Shown here: positions 17,164 to 25,441 of the stretch, piece after piece
Layout of the letters: every line of letters begins with the position of its first letter
Numbering within the stretch: position 1 is the stretch's first letter
NCBI RefSeq assembly: GCF_907163105.1
Contig: NZ_OU015321.1
Coordinates: 806,001-870,000, forward strand
DNA: 64,000 nucleotides
DNA from: Cloacibacterium caeni
Lineage (GTDB): Bacteria; Bacteroidota; Bacteroidia; Flavobacteriales; Weeksellaceae
Direction of reading: 5' to 3'
The notes under the pieces: model-generated
Seen by the model: only the letters and a program-made list of their open reading frames with translations
What the model was told of the DNA's origin: nothing
The model's database searches: none
Position numbers and translations under genes: made by a program

Positions 17164-18927
17164 TTAAGAATGAGTTTTAATATTTTCCTTCATCATCTTA
17201 ATAAAGTAAGAAGGTTTAATCTCAAATTTTCGTTGGAAATTATCAGAAAAATTCTGTGTATTAGTGAATCCAGATAGTAATGCTAATTCTTTGACATCCA
17301 TATTAAGATATTTTGCATCAATTTTCATTAGGCTAATTAAATATTCAAGTCTTAAATCATTGATATAAATACTCACATTTTTGCCTTTATATACATTTAT
17401 TATTCTTGACAAGTAGGTAGAATTAGTATTTAAAATTTCACTTAATAATCCTTTAGAGACTTGATTATCTAGGAATTTATTTCCTTTTTCAAAATCATCT
17501 AGTTTATTTAAAATATTTTCTACAATTAAAGGATTTAGACCAGGTATTTTATTATAATATTCTAAATCAATAGAATTTTTAGGTTTAGGAAAATTAATAT
17601 TTAGTTCACTATTGCTAAATACTTCTTCTGCTATATCTACTTCATTTACTTTCTCTTCTGGTTCTTTATTTTTATTTGGAATTTCTGAAATAATTTTTTC
17701 AAATTTTTCTTTATATATTTTTTGTAAGGAATTGTATCTATTCCAAAAAAATAATGTAGCTAAAATAGCAAAAAGTAAAATAGTACTTATTATTGTTCTT
17801 TGTGTTTTTAAAGAGTTTTCAATTTTATTTTTTTCAATAATGAGTTTTTTGGTGTCGTATTCTTTATTAATTTTAGAAAATAGATATTTGTAATTTTTTT
17901 CGTAATTTCTATCAAGAGCCATTAATTTATTGATATATTCCAATTGTTTATCTCTATTACCAATGGAGTCATTATACTTAATTAATAATTCATAAGCAGG
18001 TCTGAATTGTGGATCTAATTTTTTAGTTTCATTATAATCTTTATCAATTTCTTCAAAATATTTAACTGCTACATCAGTTTTTCCTAATTTCCAATTAGAC
18101 ATTCCTAGATAAAAAACTTCTACAAAATGTGGCCAATAATCATTGTAAAGGCGTAATGATTGACTAAGTTTTGTTATGGCTAAATTATAATTTCCTAAAT
18201 AATAAGCGTCTGTACCTTCAGATGAAATGAAATATGGAATATAATTTTCTAATTTATTTTTATTTAGATAATTAATGATTTCTTTTATTAGTGTTGTGTT
18301 TTCAATTTGTTTTCCAATTCTTGTATTGGTATCTATGTAACTCATCATAGAATATATATAGAATTGTTGGTAATCTTTTCCATACTGGGAATTATTTAAG
18401 TTTTCTTTAAAATAATTCATACATGAACTTAATTCTACATTTGCTTCTTCATACAGGCCAAGATAAATTTTATTTTGGGCCATATAGTATTTTGTTTTAT
18501 TATTAAAATATTCATCATCAATTTTTAATGAATATTGATTGGCTATCAAAATATCATCTAATGCTTTTTGATGTTTTGATTCATCCATATATATAATGCC
18601 TCTATTAAGATAAGCTATTGTTAGGAGTTTAGCATTTTGTGATTTTTTTGCAACATTTAATGCACTATCTGCATATTTAAAGTTTTTGGGATGTTTCGCA
18701 TAAACACTTGCAATTTTATAAGCATTAAGTAGCCCCTCTTCATTCTTGTTTTTTTTTGTTTCATCTATGTAGTGATAGATAAGCTTCCACATTTTTGGGG
18801 GATTATTACTAATTGATGTAATTTTAACTTCTATTTTGTCATAATTTTTAGTCAATTGCGCATTTAATAGTATAGTAAATGCTAAACTAAAACTAAAGCT
18901 AAAAATATATTTTAAATAAAAGCTCAT
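17164..18927 (-). CDS. Membrane TPR-AraC regulator, paralogue C
   Basis: A 587-residue, more distant paralogue of A and B. Signal sequence ending LLNAQ, TPR-like region, one transmembrane helix (ISTILLFAILATLFFWN), a longer acidic linker, and an AraC HTH domain that ends with the same EIKPSYFIKMMKENIKT tail. It is first in the tandem array and divergent from the small lipoprotein gene at 19102; the 174 bp between them hold the lipoprotein promoter. It could regulate that gene, but no operator can be named. Confidence 0.8.
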   Translation of the reverse strand: MSFYLKYIFSFSFSLAFTILLNAQLTKNYDKIEVKITSISNNPPKMWKLIYHYIDETKKNKNEEGLLNAYKIASVYAKHPKNFKYADSALNVAKKSQNAKLLTIAYLNRGIIYMDESKHQKALDDILIANQYSLKIDDEYFNNKTKYYMAQNKIYLGLYEEANVELSSCMNYFKENLNNSQYGKDYQQFYIYSMMSYIDTNTRIGKQIENTTLIKEIINYLNKNKLENYIPYFISSEGTDAYYLGNYNLAITKLSQSLRLYNDYWPHFVEVFYLGMSNWKLGKTDVAVKYFEEIDKDYNETKKLDPQFRPAYELLIKYNDSIGNRDKQLEYINKLMALDRNYEKNYKYLFSKINKEYDTKKLIIEKNKIENSLKTQRTIISTILLFAILATLFFWNRYNSLQKIYKEKFEKIISEIPNKNKEPEEKVNEVDIAEEVFSNSELNINFPKPKNSIDLEYYNKIPGLNPLIVENILNKLDDFEKGNKFLDNQVSKGLLSEILNTNSTYLSRIINVYKGKNVSIYINDLRLEYLISLMKIDAKYLNMDVKELALLSGFTNTQNFSDNFQRKFEIKPSYFIKMMKENIKTHS

Positions 18928-19056
18928 TGCTTATTTATAAAAGGAAAATTAGACGTTATGAAAAAAATATTTACAATAATACATCAATTTTTTTTAAATC
19001 ACTAACAAAAATTTTTGTTTTTACATTGATTTTTTTTGAATTGAAGGTTCTAAAAT

Positions 19057-19088
19057 TTGACTTTAGGCATAATGTTGATATACATTTG
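19057..19088 (+). promoter_or_regulatory. Strong promoter of the small lipoprotein gene
   Basis: TTG at 19057-19059, 21-bp spacer, TACATTTG at 19081-19088. The ATG is at 19102, so the 5' untranslated leader would be only a few bases. An in-frame TTG at 19057 is the -33 element itself and not a start. Confidence 0.8.
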
Positions 19089-19101
19089 TCAAAAAAAAAT
19101 C

Positions 19102-19359
19102 ATGAAGAAAATTTTAGTATCTACCGTATGTTTCTTAGTTGTATTAATCTCATGTAGACAGCAAGAAGATGTTTCACTTTCTCAAGAAGATTTAGCTAAC
19201 ATTAAGCTGATTCAAAAAAATAGAAATTATAGAAAGGCTAATAATATTACAAATATTAAAACTGATACAGTTTATAGAACTCAAACATTAGATATGGGTA
19301 CAGTAGAGTTAGATGTAATATCTGAGGTAGATCCTAATAAACCACCAAAACAACAATAA
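19102..19359 (+). CDS. Small lipoprotein, member 1 of a local peptide family
   Basis: 85 residues, MKKILVSTVCFLVVLISC with a lipobox ending at Cys18, so a lipid-anchored protein is predicted. After the anchor come a helix with LSQEDLANIKLIQKNRNYRK and a proline-rich tail. The LS..D.....IQ..R..R pattern is shared with the protein encoded at 19561. I do not recognise a named family. It faces the regulator C gene and has a perfect promoter and a terminator of its own. It may be a target, partner or ligand precursor of the TPR regulators; this is inference from arrangement. Confidence 0.7.
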   Translation: MKKILVSTVCFLVVLISCRQQEDVSLSQEDLANIKLIQKNRNYRKANNITNIKTDTVYRTQTLDMGTVELDVISEVDPNKPPKQQ

Positions 19360-19406
19360 ATCTAATAAAAAAGTAAAATAAATTTTTTTTTCATCGTTTG
19401 TGTTTT

Positions 19407-19447
19407 CTCCTTTCGCTGTTTGTTCTCAGAGCAGCGAAGGAGATTTT
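19407..19447 (+). terminator. Terminator hairpin of small lipoprotein 1
   Basis: CTCCTTTCGCTG pairs with CAGCGAAGGAG (one bulged T) across a 12-nt loop, followed by ATTTTT. Together with about 45 bp before it, this region is nearly the same as 19799-19886. Confidence 0.75.
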
Positions 19448-19560
19448 TAAAAGAAAATTTTAAAATACAATTTAAAGGAATATCTAAGATGTACTTTGTT
19501 AAATTCATAACCATATTTTAATCTTAGAAATTTAAAATATTAATTTAAAAATTTACTGTT

Positions 19561-19782
19561 ATGAAAAAATTTACACCAATATTGTTAGCATTGGCTTCAA
19601 TCGCAGTATTATCATTTAAACAATCAAATAGTTCAGAAAAATCTGATGCTGCTTTAAGCAAAAATGATATTGAGATTTTAGAAATTATACAAAATAAAAG
19701 AAAATTAAGAAATAGTAATGAGAATAAAACTAATATAGTTTTACATAATGAAGAGGAGGCATTAAGATTTCTGAATAAATAA
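19561..19782 (+). CDS. Small exported protein, member 2 of a local peptide family
   Basis: 73 residues with a hydrophobic N-terminus (MKKFTPILLALASIAVLSF). The position of the lipobox cysteine is Phe19 here, so it looks secreted or periplasmic rather than lipidated. The helix LSKNDIEILEIIQNKRKLRN matches LSQEDLANIKLIQKNRNYRK of member 1. The 200 bp upstream hold the terminator of member 1 and then nothing clear; TACTTTG near 19491 is an imperfect -7. No known family recognised. Confidence 0.65.
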   Translation: MKKFTPILLALASIAVLSFKQSNSSEKSDAALSKNDIEILEIIQNKRKLRNSNENKTNIVLHNEEEALRFLNK

Positions 19783-19844
19783 AGTGCAGCTAGAAATAAA
19801 TCTAATAAAAGTAAAATAAAATTTTTTTTCATCGTTTGTGTTTT

Positions 19845-19886
19845 CTCCTTTCGCTGCTTGTTCTCAGAGCAGCGGAGGAGATTTTT
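19845..19886 (+). terminator. Terminator hairpin of small exported protein 2
   Basis: CTCCTTTCGCTG with CAGCGGAGGAG, then ATTTTT. The only stem change relative to the first copy is A to G, which keeps pairing as G-U. Confidence 0.75.
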
Positions 19887-19937
19887 AAAGAACATCATCA
19901 CAATTATTCATACATTCATATTAATTAAGTTAAGCTC

Positions 19938-19975
19938 AACACAGTATTTCACTAGAAATATTGTGTTTTGTTTTG
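19938..19975 (+). other. Long hairpin upstream of the E1 gene
   Basis: AACACAGTATTTC, loop ACTA, GAAATATTGTGTT: a 13-bp stem with one G-U pair, then TTGTTTTG. It could be a second terminator that insulates the E1 gene; the rest of the gap 19783-20057 is AT-rich and holds TATCTTTG at 20030-20037, a likely -7 of the E1 gene. Confidence 0.5.
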
Positions 19976-20057
19976 TAATTGAAAAATAATCAAAAAAATC
20001 AAATAATTTTATCAATTCCATAATTTTATTATCTTTGTAAAAATCCTTATCCAAGAT

Positions 20058-22487
20058 ATGCAAACTACTTATATCGAAACACAAACAGTTTCTTTTCAAG
20101 ATTTTAAGAATCAAATATTAGCAGACTATAAACTAGGTAGAATTTCTCGTGAGATGTCTTACATGGCAAGAAGAGAAGTTTTAACAGGCAAAGCTAAGTT
20201 CGGGATTGTAGGTGATGGTAAAGAATTACCACAATTAGCCATGGCAAAAGTTTTTAGAAATGGAGATTTTAGAAGTGGTTATTATAGAGACCAAACCTTC
20301 GCATTAGCAGTTGGAGCTTTATCAGTAGAGAGTTTCTTTGCACAATTATATGCAGATACTTCTGTAGAAAGAGAACCTGCTTCAGCCGGAAGACAAATGA
20401 ATAGTCACTTTGCAACACGCAGTTTAAATGAAGATGGAACTTGGAAAGATTTAACTCAAATTAAAAATATATCATCAGATATTTCGCCAACTGCAGGACA
20501 AATGCCTAGACTTCTAGGTTTGGCTCAAGCCTCTAAGGTTTACAAATCGGTAAAATTTCAAGGTTCAGAAAAATTCAGCAATAATGGAAACGAAGTTGCT
20601 TTCGGAACTATCGGTGATGCGTCTTCTGCAGAAGGTCATTTCTGGGAAACTTTGAACGCAGCTTGTGCTTTGCAAGTTCCTATGATTTTATCCATTTGGG
20701 ATGATGGTTACGGAATTTCTGTTCCTACTCATGACCAAAGAGCAAAAGAAGACATGGCAGAAATGCTTTCTGGCTTCCAAAGAAAAGAAGGAAAAACAGA
20801 AGGTTGCGAAATTATTCAAGTAAAAGCTTGGGATTATCCTGCACTTCTTGACGCTTATGCTAGAGCCGAACATTTTGCAAGAACAGTGTCTGTTCCTGTG
20901 GTGATTCATGTGACAGAAGTTACTCAACCACAAGGTCACTCTACATCTGGTTCTCACGAAAGGTATAAATCTGAAGATAGATTGAAATGGGAAGCAGATT
21001 TCGACGGTTTAGAAAAATTTAAAGAATGGATTCTTAATTATTCTATTGAATTAGAAGGAAAAGAAGAAATTTTAGCTACAGTAGAAGAACTTGAAAATAT
21101 AGAAAAAGAAGCTAAAAAAATAGCAAAAGACGGTCAGAAAAAAGCTTGGGAAAATTATAGAAATTCTATAGAAGTTCTTAAAAATGAAGTGCTTCCATTA
21201 GTAGAGAATCTAAAATCTCAGAATAGCGAAGTAGAAGCAGAACTGCAAAAATTTAGTTCTTTGATTTCTTATGCTAAAAAGGATGTATTTAGTTTGATGA
21301 GAAAAGTTTTGCTTTTGACTAGAACTCATCAATCTACTGAAAGACAATGGCTTGCTTCTAAATATCAACAGCTTTTAGCGCAAGAAAAAGATAATTATTC
21401 ATCACACTTGTATTCAGAATCTGAATGGAAATCAACCAATGTAAAAGAAGTAAAACCAATTTACTCAGAAAATTCTGAAATGGTAGATGGAAGAGTAGTG
21501 GTAAGAAATAATTTTGATAAAATCTTTGAAAAATATCCTGAAACTTTGGTTTTCGGTGAAGATGCAGGGAATATTGGTGATGTAAACCAAGGTTTAGAGG
21601 GACTTCAAGAAAAATACGGCAAAGTAAGAGTAGCAGATACAGGTATTAGAGAAGCTACAATTTTGGGACAAGGAATTGGTATGGCAATGCGTGGACTTAG
21701 ACCGATTGCAGAAATTCAGTATTTAGACTACATTTTGTATTGTTTACAAGGAATTAGTGATGATTTGGCAACACTTCATTACAGAACAAAAGGTGGACAA
21801 AAAGCTCCAGTCATCATCAGAACTCGTGGTCATAGATTAGAAGGAATTTGGCACTCTGGTTCGCCAATGGCAGGAATTATTAACCTGGTAAAAGGTGTTA
21901 ATGTTTTGGTTCCTAGAAATTTAACTAAAGCAGCAGGTTTTTATAACACGATGCTTCAGAGTGATGAACCAGCGATTATTGTAGAAACGCTCAATGGTTA
22001 TAGATTAAAAGAAAAACAACCAGACAATTTAGGTGAATTCACCGTTCCAGTTGGAAAAATTGAAGTGACTAAAGAAGGAAAAGATGTTACTTTAGTAACT
22101 TACGGTTCTACTTGGAGACTGGTGATGGAAGCTGCCGAAGAATTAGAAAAACTTGGAATTTCTGCCGAAGTTGTTGATATTCAGTCTTTAATACCATTTG
22201 ATATTTCACATGAAATTGCAGAAAGCGTGAAGAAAACCAATCGTTTAGTGATTATAGACGAAGACGTAGAAGGCGGAACCTCTGCATTTATTCTTCAGCA
22301 AATCGTAGAAAAACAAAAAGCATTCAGATATTTGGATTCGGTTCCGTTAACGATTGCAGCAAATGATCACAGACCAGCTTATGCAAGTGATGGAGATTAT
22401 TTCTCAAAACCATCTGTAGATGATATGGTAGAAAAGGTATACGGAATTTTTCATGAAGCGAATCCTTCTCAATTTCCAAAAATTTAA
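20058..22487 (+). CDS. Fused alpha/beta E1 component of a 2-oxoacid dehydrogenase
   Basis: An 809-residue fusion of the thiamine-diphosphate-binding alpha subunit (about 1-320) with the beta subunit (about 475-809), joined by a helical linker. The TPP motif begins GDASSAEGHF at 186-195. The beta half has VFGEDAGNIGDVNQG, GIREATILGQGIGMAMRGLR and DEDVEGGTSAFILQQ. Such fused E1 proteins in flavobacteria are usually branched-chain 2-oxoacid (or pyruvate-type) dehydrogenases; substrate cannot be fixed from sequence. Downstream lies an E3 gene, but no E2 acyltransferase is present in the window. Confidence 0.88.
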   Translation: MQTTYIETQTVSFQDFKNQILADYKLGRISREMSYMARREVLTGKAKFGIVGDGKELPQLAMAKVFRNGDFRSGYYRDQTFALAVGALSVESFFAQLYADTSVEREPASAGRQMNSHFATRSLNEDGTWKDLTQIKNISSDISPTAGQMPRLLGLAQASKVYKSVKFQGSEKFSNNGNEVAFGTIGDASSAEGHFWETLNAACALQVPMILSIWDDGYGISVPTHDQRAKEDMAEMLSGFQRKEGKTEGCEIIQVKAWDYPALLDAYARAEHFARTVSVPVVIHVTEVTQPQGHSTSGSHERYKSEDRLKWEADFDGLEKFKEWILNYSIELEGKEEILATVEELENIEKEAKKIAKDGQKKAWENYRNSIEVLKNEVLPLVENLKSQNSEVEAELQKFSSLISYAKKDVFSLMRKVLLLTRTHQSTERQWLASKYQQLLAQEKDNYSSHLYSESEWKSTNVKEVKPIYSENSEMVDGRVVVRNNFDKIFEKYPETLVFGEDAGNIGDVNQGLEGLQEKYGKVRVADTGIREATILGQGIGMAMRGLRPIAEIQYLDYILYCLQGISDDLATLHYRTKGGQKAPVIIRTRGHRLEGIWHSGSPMAGIINLVKGVNVLVPRNLTKAAGFYNTMLQSDEPAIIVETLNGYRLKEKQPDNLGEFTVPVGKIEVTKEGKDVTLVTYGSTWRLVMEAAEELEKLGISAEVVDIQSLIPFDISHEIAESVKKTNRLVIIDEDVEGGTSAFILQQIVEKQKAFRYLDSVPLTIAANDHRPAYASDGDYFSKPSVDDMVEKVYGIFHEANPSQFPKI

Positions 22488-22490
22488 AAA

Positions 22491-22727
22491 ATGAAAATTT
22501 TATTTTTTATCATAGCAGCTTTTACTCTTTCGAGTTGTGCTGTGGCAAAAATCCAAGATTGCCCAGAAGAAAAAATCATCAATAAGATGCCAAAAGTGAT
22601 TGCTGGTAACTCAGAAACACCTAATGAATATTATATTTACAAAGGACAAAGAAGAGAAATCAAGGAATTTGATACCACTTGGATAGAGAAAAACTGCCCG
22701 AATATAAAAGTACAAGAAGTTTATTAA
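22491..22727 (+). CDS. Small lipoprotein, unknown function
   Basis: 78 residues with signal peptide and lipobox LSSC (Cys16). The short mature part has three further cysteines and a central YYIYKGQRREIKEFDTTWIE. It starts 3 bp after the E1 stop, so it is co-transcribed with E1, and ends at a terminator. No family is recognised. Confidence 0.65.
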   Translation: MKILFFIIAAFTLSSCAVAKIQDCPEEKIINKMPKVIAGNSETPNEYYIYKGQRREIKEFDTTWIEKNCPNIKVQEVY

Positions 22728-22737
22728 GATAAATAAG

Positions 22738-22767
22738 AAACAACTCTTATCAGGAGTTGTTTTTTTA
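22738..22767 (+). terminator. Intrinsic terminator of the E1-lipoprotein unit
   Basis: AACAACTC, loop TTATCAG, GAGTTGTT and a T run. Confidence 0.85.
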
Positions 22768-22848
22768 TTTTAAAAAATCATATTTATATCATAGTAAAAC
22801 CCGAATTTTCTGAAAAATTCCGTAAATTCGCAAAAATTTAATCTCGAA

Positions 22849-24237
22849 ATGAATTACGATATTATTGTTATAGGTTCTGGACCTGGTGGTTACGTAACCG
22901 CAATTAGAGCATCACAATTAGGTTTTAAAACGGCTATCATAGAAAAAGAAAATCTAGGTGGTATTTGTTTAAATTGGGGGTGTATTCCTACCAAAGCATT
23001 ACTGAAGTCTGCTCAAGTTTTCAACTATATAAAACACGCCGAAGATTACGGTCTTAATAAAGTAGAGGGAAGTTTTGATTTTCCTAATGTAATTGCTAGA
23101 AGTAGAGGAGTTGCCACTAAAATGAGTGGCGGGATTTCTTTCTTGATGAAGAAGAATAAAATTGACGTTATCATGGGAACTGCCAAAGTTCAAAAAGGCA
23201 AAAAAGTTTCGGTAACAGACAAAGAAGGAAAAGTTACAGAATACGCTGCAAATCATATTATCATCGCAACTGGAGCTCGTTCTAGAGAATTGCCAAATCT
23301 TCCACAAGATGGAGTAAAAGTAATTGGTTACAGACAAGCTTTGTCTTTACCAACTCAACCAAAATCTATGATTGTAGTGGGTTCTGGAGCAATCGGAGTA
23401 GAGTTCGCGGATTTTTATAATACAATGGGAACTAAAGTGACGATTGTAGAATTCATGCCAAATATCGTTCCTGTAGAAGACGAAGAAATTTCTAAACACT
23501 TAGAAAAATCTCTTAAAAAATCTGGAATTGATATCATGACCAATGCATCTGTAGAATCTGTAGATACTTCTGGAAACGGTGTTAAAGCGAATGTAAAAAC
23601 CAAAGATGGAAACAATACATTAGAAGCAGATATTCTACTTTCAGCGGTGGGTATCGCAGCAAACATCGAAAACATTGGACTTGAAGAAGTAGGTATTGCT
23701 ACAGATAAAGGTAGAGTTTTGGTAAATGAATGGTACCAAACTTCTGTTCCTGGTTATTATGCAATTGGTGACATTATTCCTACTCAAGCTTTAGCTCACG
23801 TAGCATCAGCAGAAGGAATTACTTGTGTAGAAAAAATCAAAGGAATGCACGTAGAAACAATTGACTACGGTAATATTCCAGGTTGTACTTACTGTCATCC
23901 AGAAATTGCATCTGTTGGTTTAACTGAAAAACAAGCTAAAGAAAAAGGATACGAAATTAAAGTTGGTAAATTCCCGCTTTCAGCATCTGGTAAAGCTACC
24001 GCAAATGGTAATACAGATGGTTTTATCAAAGTAATTTTTGATGCAAAATACGGAGAGTGGTTAGGTTGCCATATGATTGGTGACGGTGTTACAGATATGG
24101 TTGCAGAAGCTGTGGTTGCTAGAAAATTAGAAACTACTGGTCACGAAATCATCAAATCTATTCACCCGCATCCAACTGTTTCTGAAGCAATTATGGAAGC
24201 TGTGGCTGCTGCTTACGGAGAAGTGATTCACATTTAA
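22849..24237 (+). CDS. lpdA: Dihydrolipoyl dehydrogenase (E3)
   Basis: A 462-residue flavoenzyme that reoxidises the lipoyl groups of 2-oxoacid dehydrogenases with NAD. FAD-binding IGSGPGGYVTAIRAS at the N-terminus, redox-active cysteines C40 and C45 in GGICLNWGCIPTKALL, NAD-binding VVGSGAIGVEFADF, GYYAIGD and the C-terminal HPHPTVSE with the catalytic His-Glu pair are all present. It follows the E1 unit in the same direction but after a terminator, so it likely has its own promoter (TAAATTCG at 22823 is a one-mismatch -7). Confidence 0.95.
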   Translation: MNYDIIVIGSGPGGYVTAIRASQLGFKTAIIEKENLGGICLNWGCIPTKALLKSAQVFNYIKHAEDYGLNKVEGSFDFPNVIARSRGVATKMSGGISFLMKKNKIDVIMGTAKVQKGKKVSVTDKEGKVTEYAANHIIIATGARSRELPNLPQDGVKVIGYRQALSLPTQPKSMIVVGSGAIGVEFADFYNTMGTKVTIVEFMPNIVPVEDEEISKHLEKSLKKSGIDIMTNASVESVDTSGNGVKANVKTKDGNNTLEADILLSAVGIAANIENIGLEEVGIATDKGRVLVNEWYQTSVPGYYAIGDIIPTQALAHVASAEGITCVEKIKGMHVETIDYGNIPGCTYCHPEIASVGLTEKQAKEKGYEIKVGKFPLSASGKATANGNTDGFIKVIFDAKYGEWLGCHMIGDGVTDMVAEAVVARKLETTGHEIIKSIHPHPTVSEAIMEAVAAAYGEVIHI

Positions 24238-24256
24238 TATTTATGTAATAAATACA

Positions 24257-24288
24257 AAAAAAACCACAGTTTTTGCTGTGGTTTTTTT
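24257..24288 (+). terminator. Intrinsic terminator of lpdA
   Basis: AAACCACAG, loop of about 6 nt, CTGTGGTTTTTTT, 20 bp after the stop codon. Confidence 0.85.
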
Positions 24289-24313
24289 AATTTTAAAAAA
24301 TGAAACTAATAAT

Positions 24314-25081
24314 ATGAAGAAAGAAATCGGGTTAGTACTTTCAGGTGGTGGAACTAAGGGAATTGCGGAAGCTGGTGCACTGAAATTTTTAGAAGAAAAA
24401 AATATTTTTCCTGAAGTGATTGCAGGAACGAGTGCTGGTGCAATTGTTGGTGGATTGTATTCTTTTGGAAAATCTCCAGATGAGATTTTAGAATTTTTTA
24501 AATCGGTTTATTTTTTCAATTGGAAACATTTTACTTTGACTAAACCGGGATTTATCAATTCTGAAGTTTTTAGATTGTACTTGAAACCTATTATTGGAGA
24601 AATTAAAATTAAAGATTTAAAATTAGAATTGCTCATTACAGCGACTGATTTGGTTCAAGGGGTTACGCACGTTTTTGATGGAGACACTTATTTGCTTGAT
24701 GCGATTATAGCTTCATGTTCGGTTCCAGGATTGACCAGTCCGTTCCAAAAAGATGGAATGTTATTAAGTGATGGCGGGATTTTGAATAATTTTCCTTCAA
24801 ATCTCATCAGAGAGAAATGTGAAAAACTAATCGGAGTGTATGTTTCGCCACTTCAAGACATTGAAGGCAAACAGCTAAACAGCATCAAAGCTGTTTCTAC
24901 CAGAGCTTATGAATTGCTGAGTCATAGTGTAGAAAACTATAAATTCAAAGATTGTGACTGGTTTATCTCTCCCAAAGAATTATCCAATTATGGAATGTTC
25001 GAGAGCAATAAAACCAGAATGGACGAAATTTTTAAATTGGGTTACGAAGAAGCTGTAAAAACTTTCCCCAAAAATTTTTAA
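24314..25081 (+). CDS. Patatin-like phospholipase
   Basis: A 255-residue protein with the full patatin signature: oxyanion glycine loop LSGGGTKGIAEAG, nucleophile serine in GTSAGA and the aspartate of the Ser-Asp dyad in SDGGILNNFP. Patatins are lipid acyl hydrolases. No signal peptide is seen, so a cytosolic or membrane-associated role is likely. The ATG at 24314 gives the conserved N-terminus MKKEIGLVLSGGG; earlier in-frame starts lie in the lpdA terminator. It converges on the dgk gene with 6 bp between the stops. Confidence 0.88.
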   Translation: MKKEIGLVLSGGGTKGIAEAGALKFLEEKNIFPEVIAGTSAGAIVGGLYSFGKSPDEILEFFKSVYFFNWKHFTLTKPGFINSEVFRLYLKPIIGEIKIKDLKLELLITATDLVQGVTHVFDGDTYLLDAIIASCSVPGLTSPFQKDGMLLSDGGILNNFPSNLIREKCEKLIGVYVSPLQDIEGKQLNSIKAVSTRAYELLSHSVENYKFKDCDWFISPKELSNYGMFESNKTRMDEIFKLGYEEAVKTFPKNF

Positions 25082-25087
25082 TTTTTT

Positions 25088-25441
25088 CTAAAAAACATAT
25101 TTTGAATAGACTAAAACTCCTGTAATTAAGGAAAGTAGAGTAGCTGTTACCACACTTGCTGCTGCTAGATCCTTTATCAATCCTATTTTTTCATTAAAAT
25201 TTGGTTCTATGAAATCACAAATTTTTTCAATGGCTGTATTGATGATTTCTGCAATGAGAACCAAAAAACAAACGATAAAAATTAAAACAGCGTCTGTAGA
25301 GTTTAATTGGAAATAAACCATTAAAAATAAATTAATAACAAGTGCTAAAACTTCTAACTGAAAGTTTCTTTCGGTTTTTAGCATCCAAAAAAGTCCTTTG
25401 AAAGCATAATAAACACTTTTGTAAAATGGAGGTCTTTTCAT
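25088..25441 (-). CDS. Diacylglycerol kinase family membrane protein
   Basis: A 117-residue protein with three transmembrane helices. The motifs TERNFQLEV, AEIINTAIEKICDFIEP and KDLAAASVV are those of the prokaryotic DagK family, which phosphorylates diacylglycerol or undecaprenol. The start is coupled to the upstream peptidase by a TAATG overlap (stop TAA and start ATG share a base at 25441), which decides the start MKRPPF. Substrate (lipid or undecaprenol) cannot be told from sequence alone. Confidence 0.85.
   Translation of the reverse strand: MKRPPFYKSVYYAFKGLFWMLKTERNFQLEVLALVINLFLMVYFQLNSTDAVLIFIVCFLVLIAEIINTAIEKICDFIEPNFNEKIGLIKDLAAASVVTATLLSLITGVLVYSKYVF

Noticed and set aside
17068-17277. 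69-codon plus-strand frame running into regulator C
   Set aside because: It passes through a strong terminator and then runs antisense to the conserved HTH region; only the first 16 codons resemble the frame of the other copy. Treated as a candidate small RNA instead.
13198-18927. Tandem duplication as a CRISPR or other repeat array
   Set aside because: The repeat unit is a whole gene plus intergenic block of about 2 kb; there are no short regularly spaced direct repeats anywhere in the window.
19057-19101. TTG start for the small lipoprotein
   Set aside because: This TTG is the -33 element of a perfect promoter; the ATG at 19102 gives a proper lipoprotein signal peptide.
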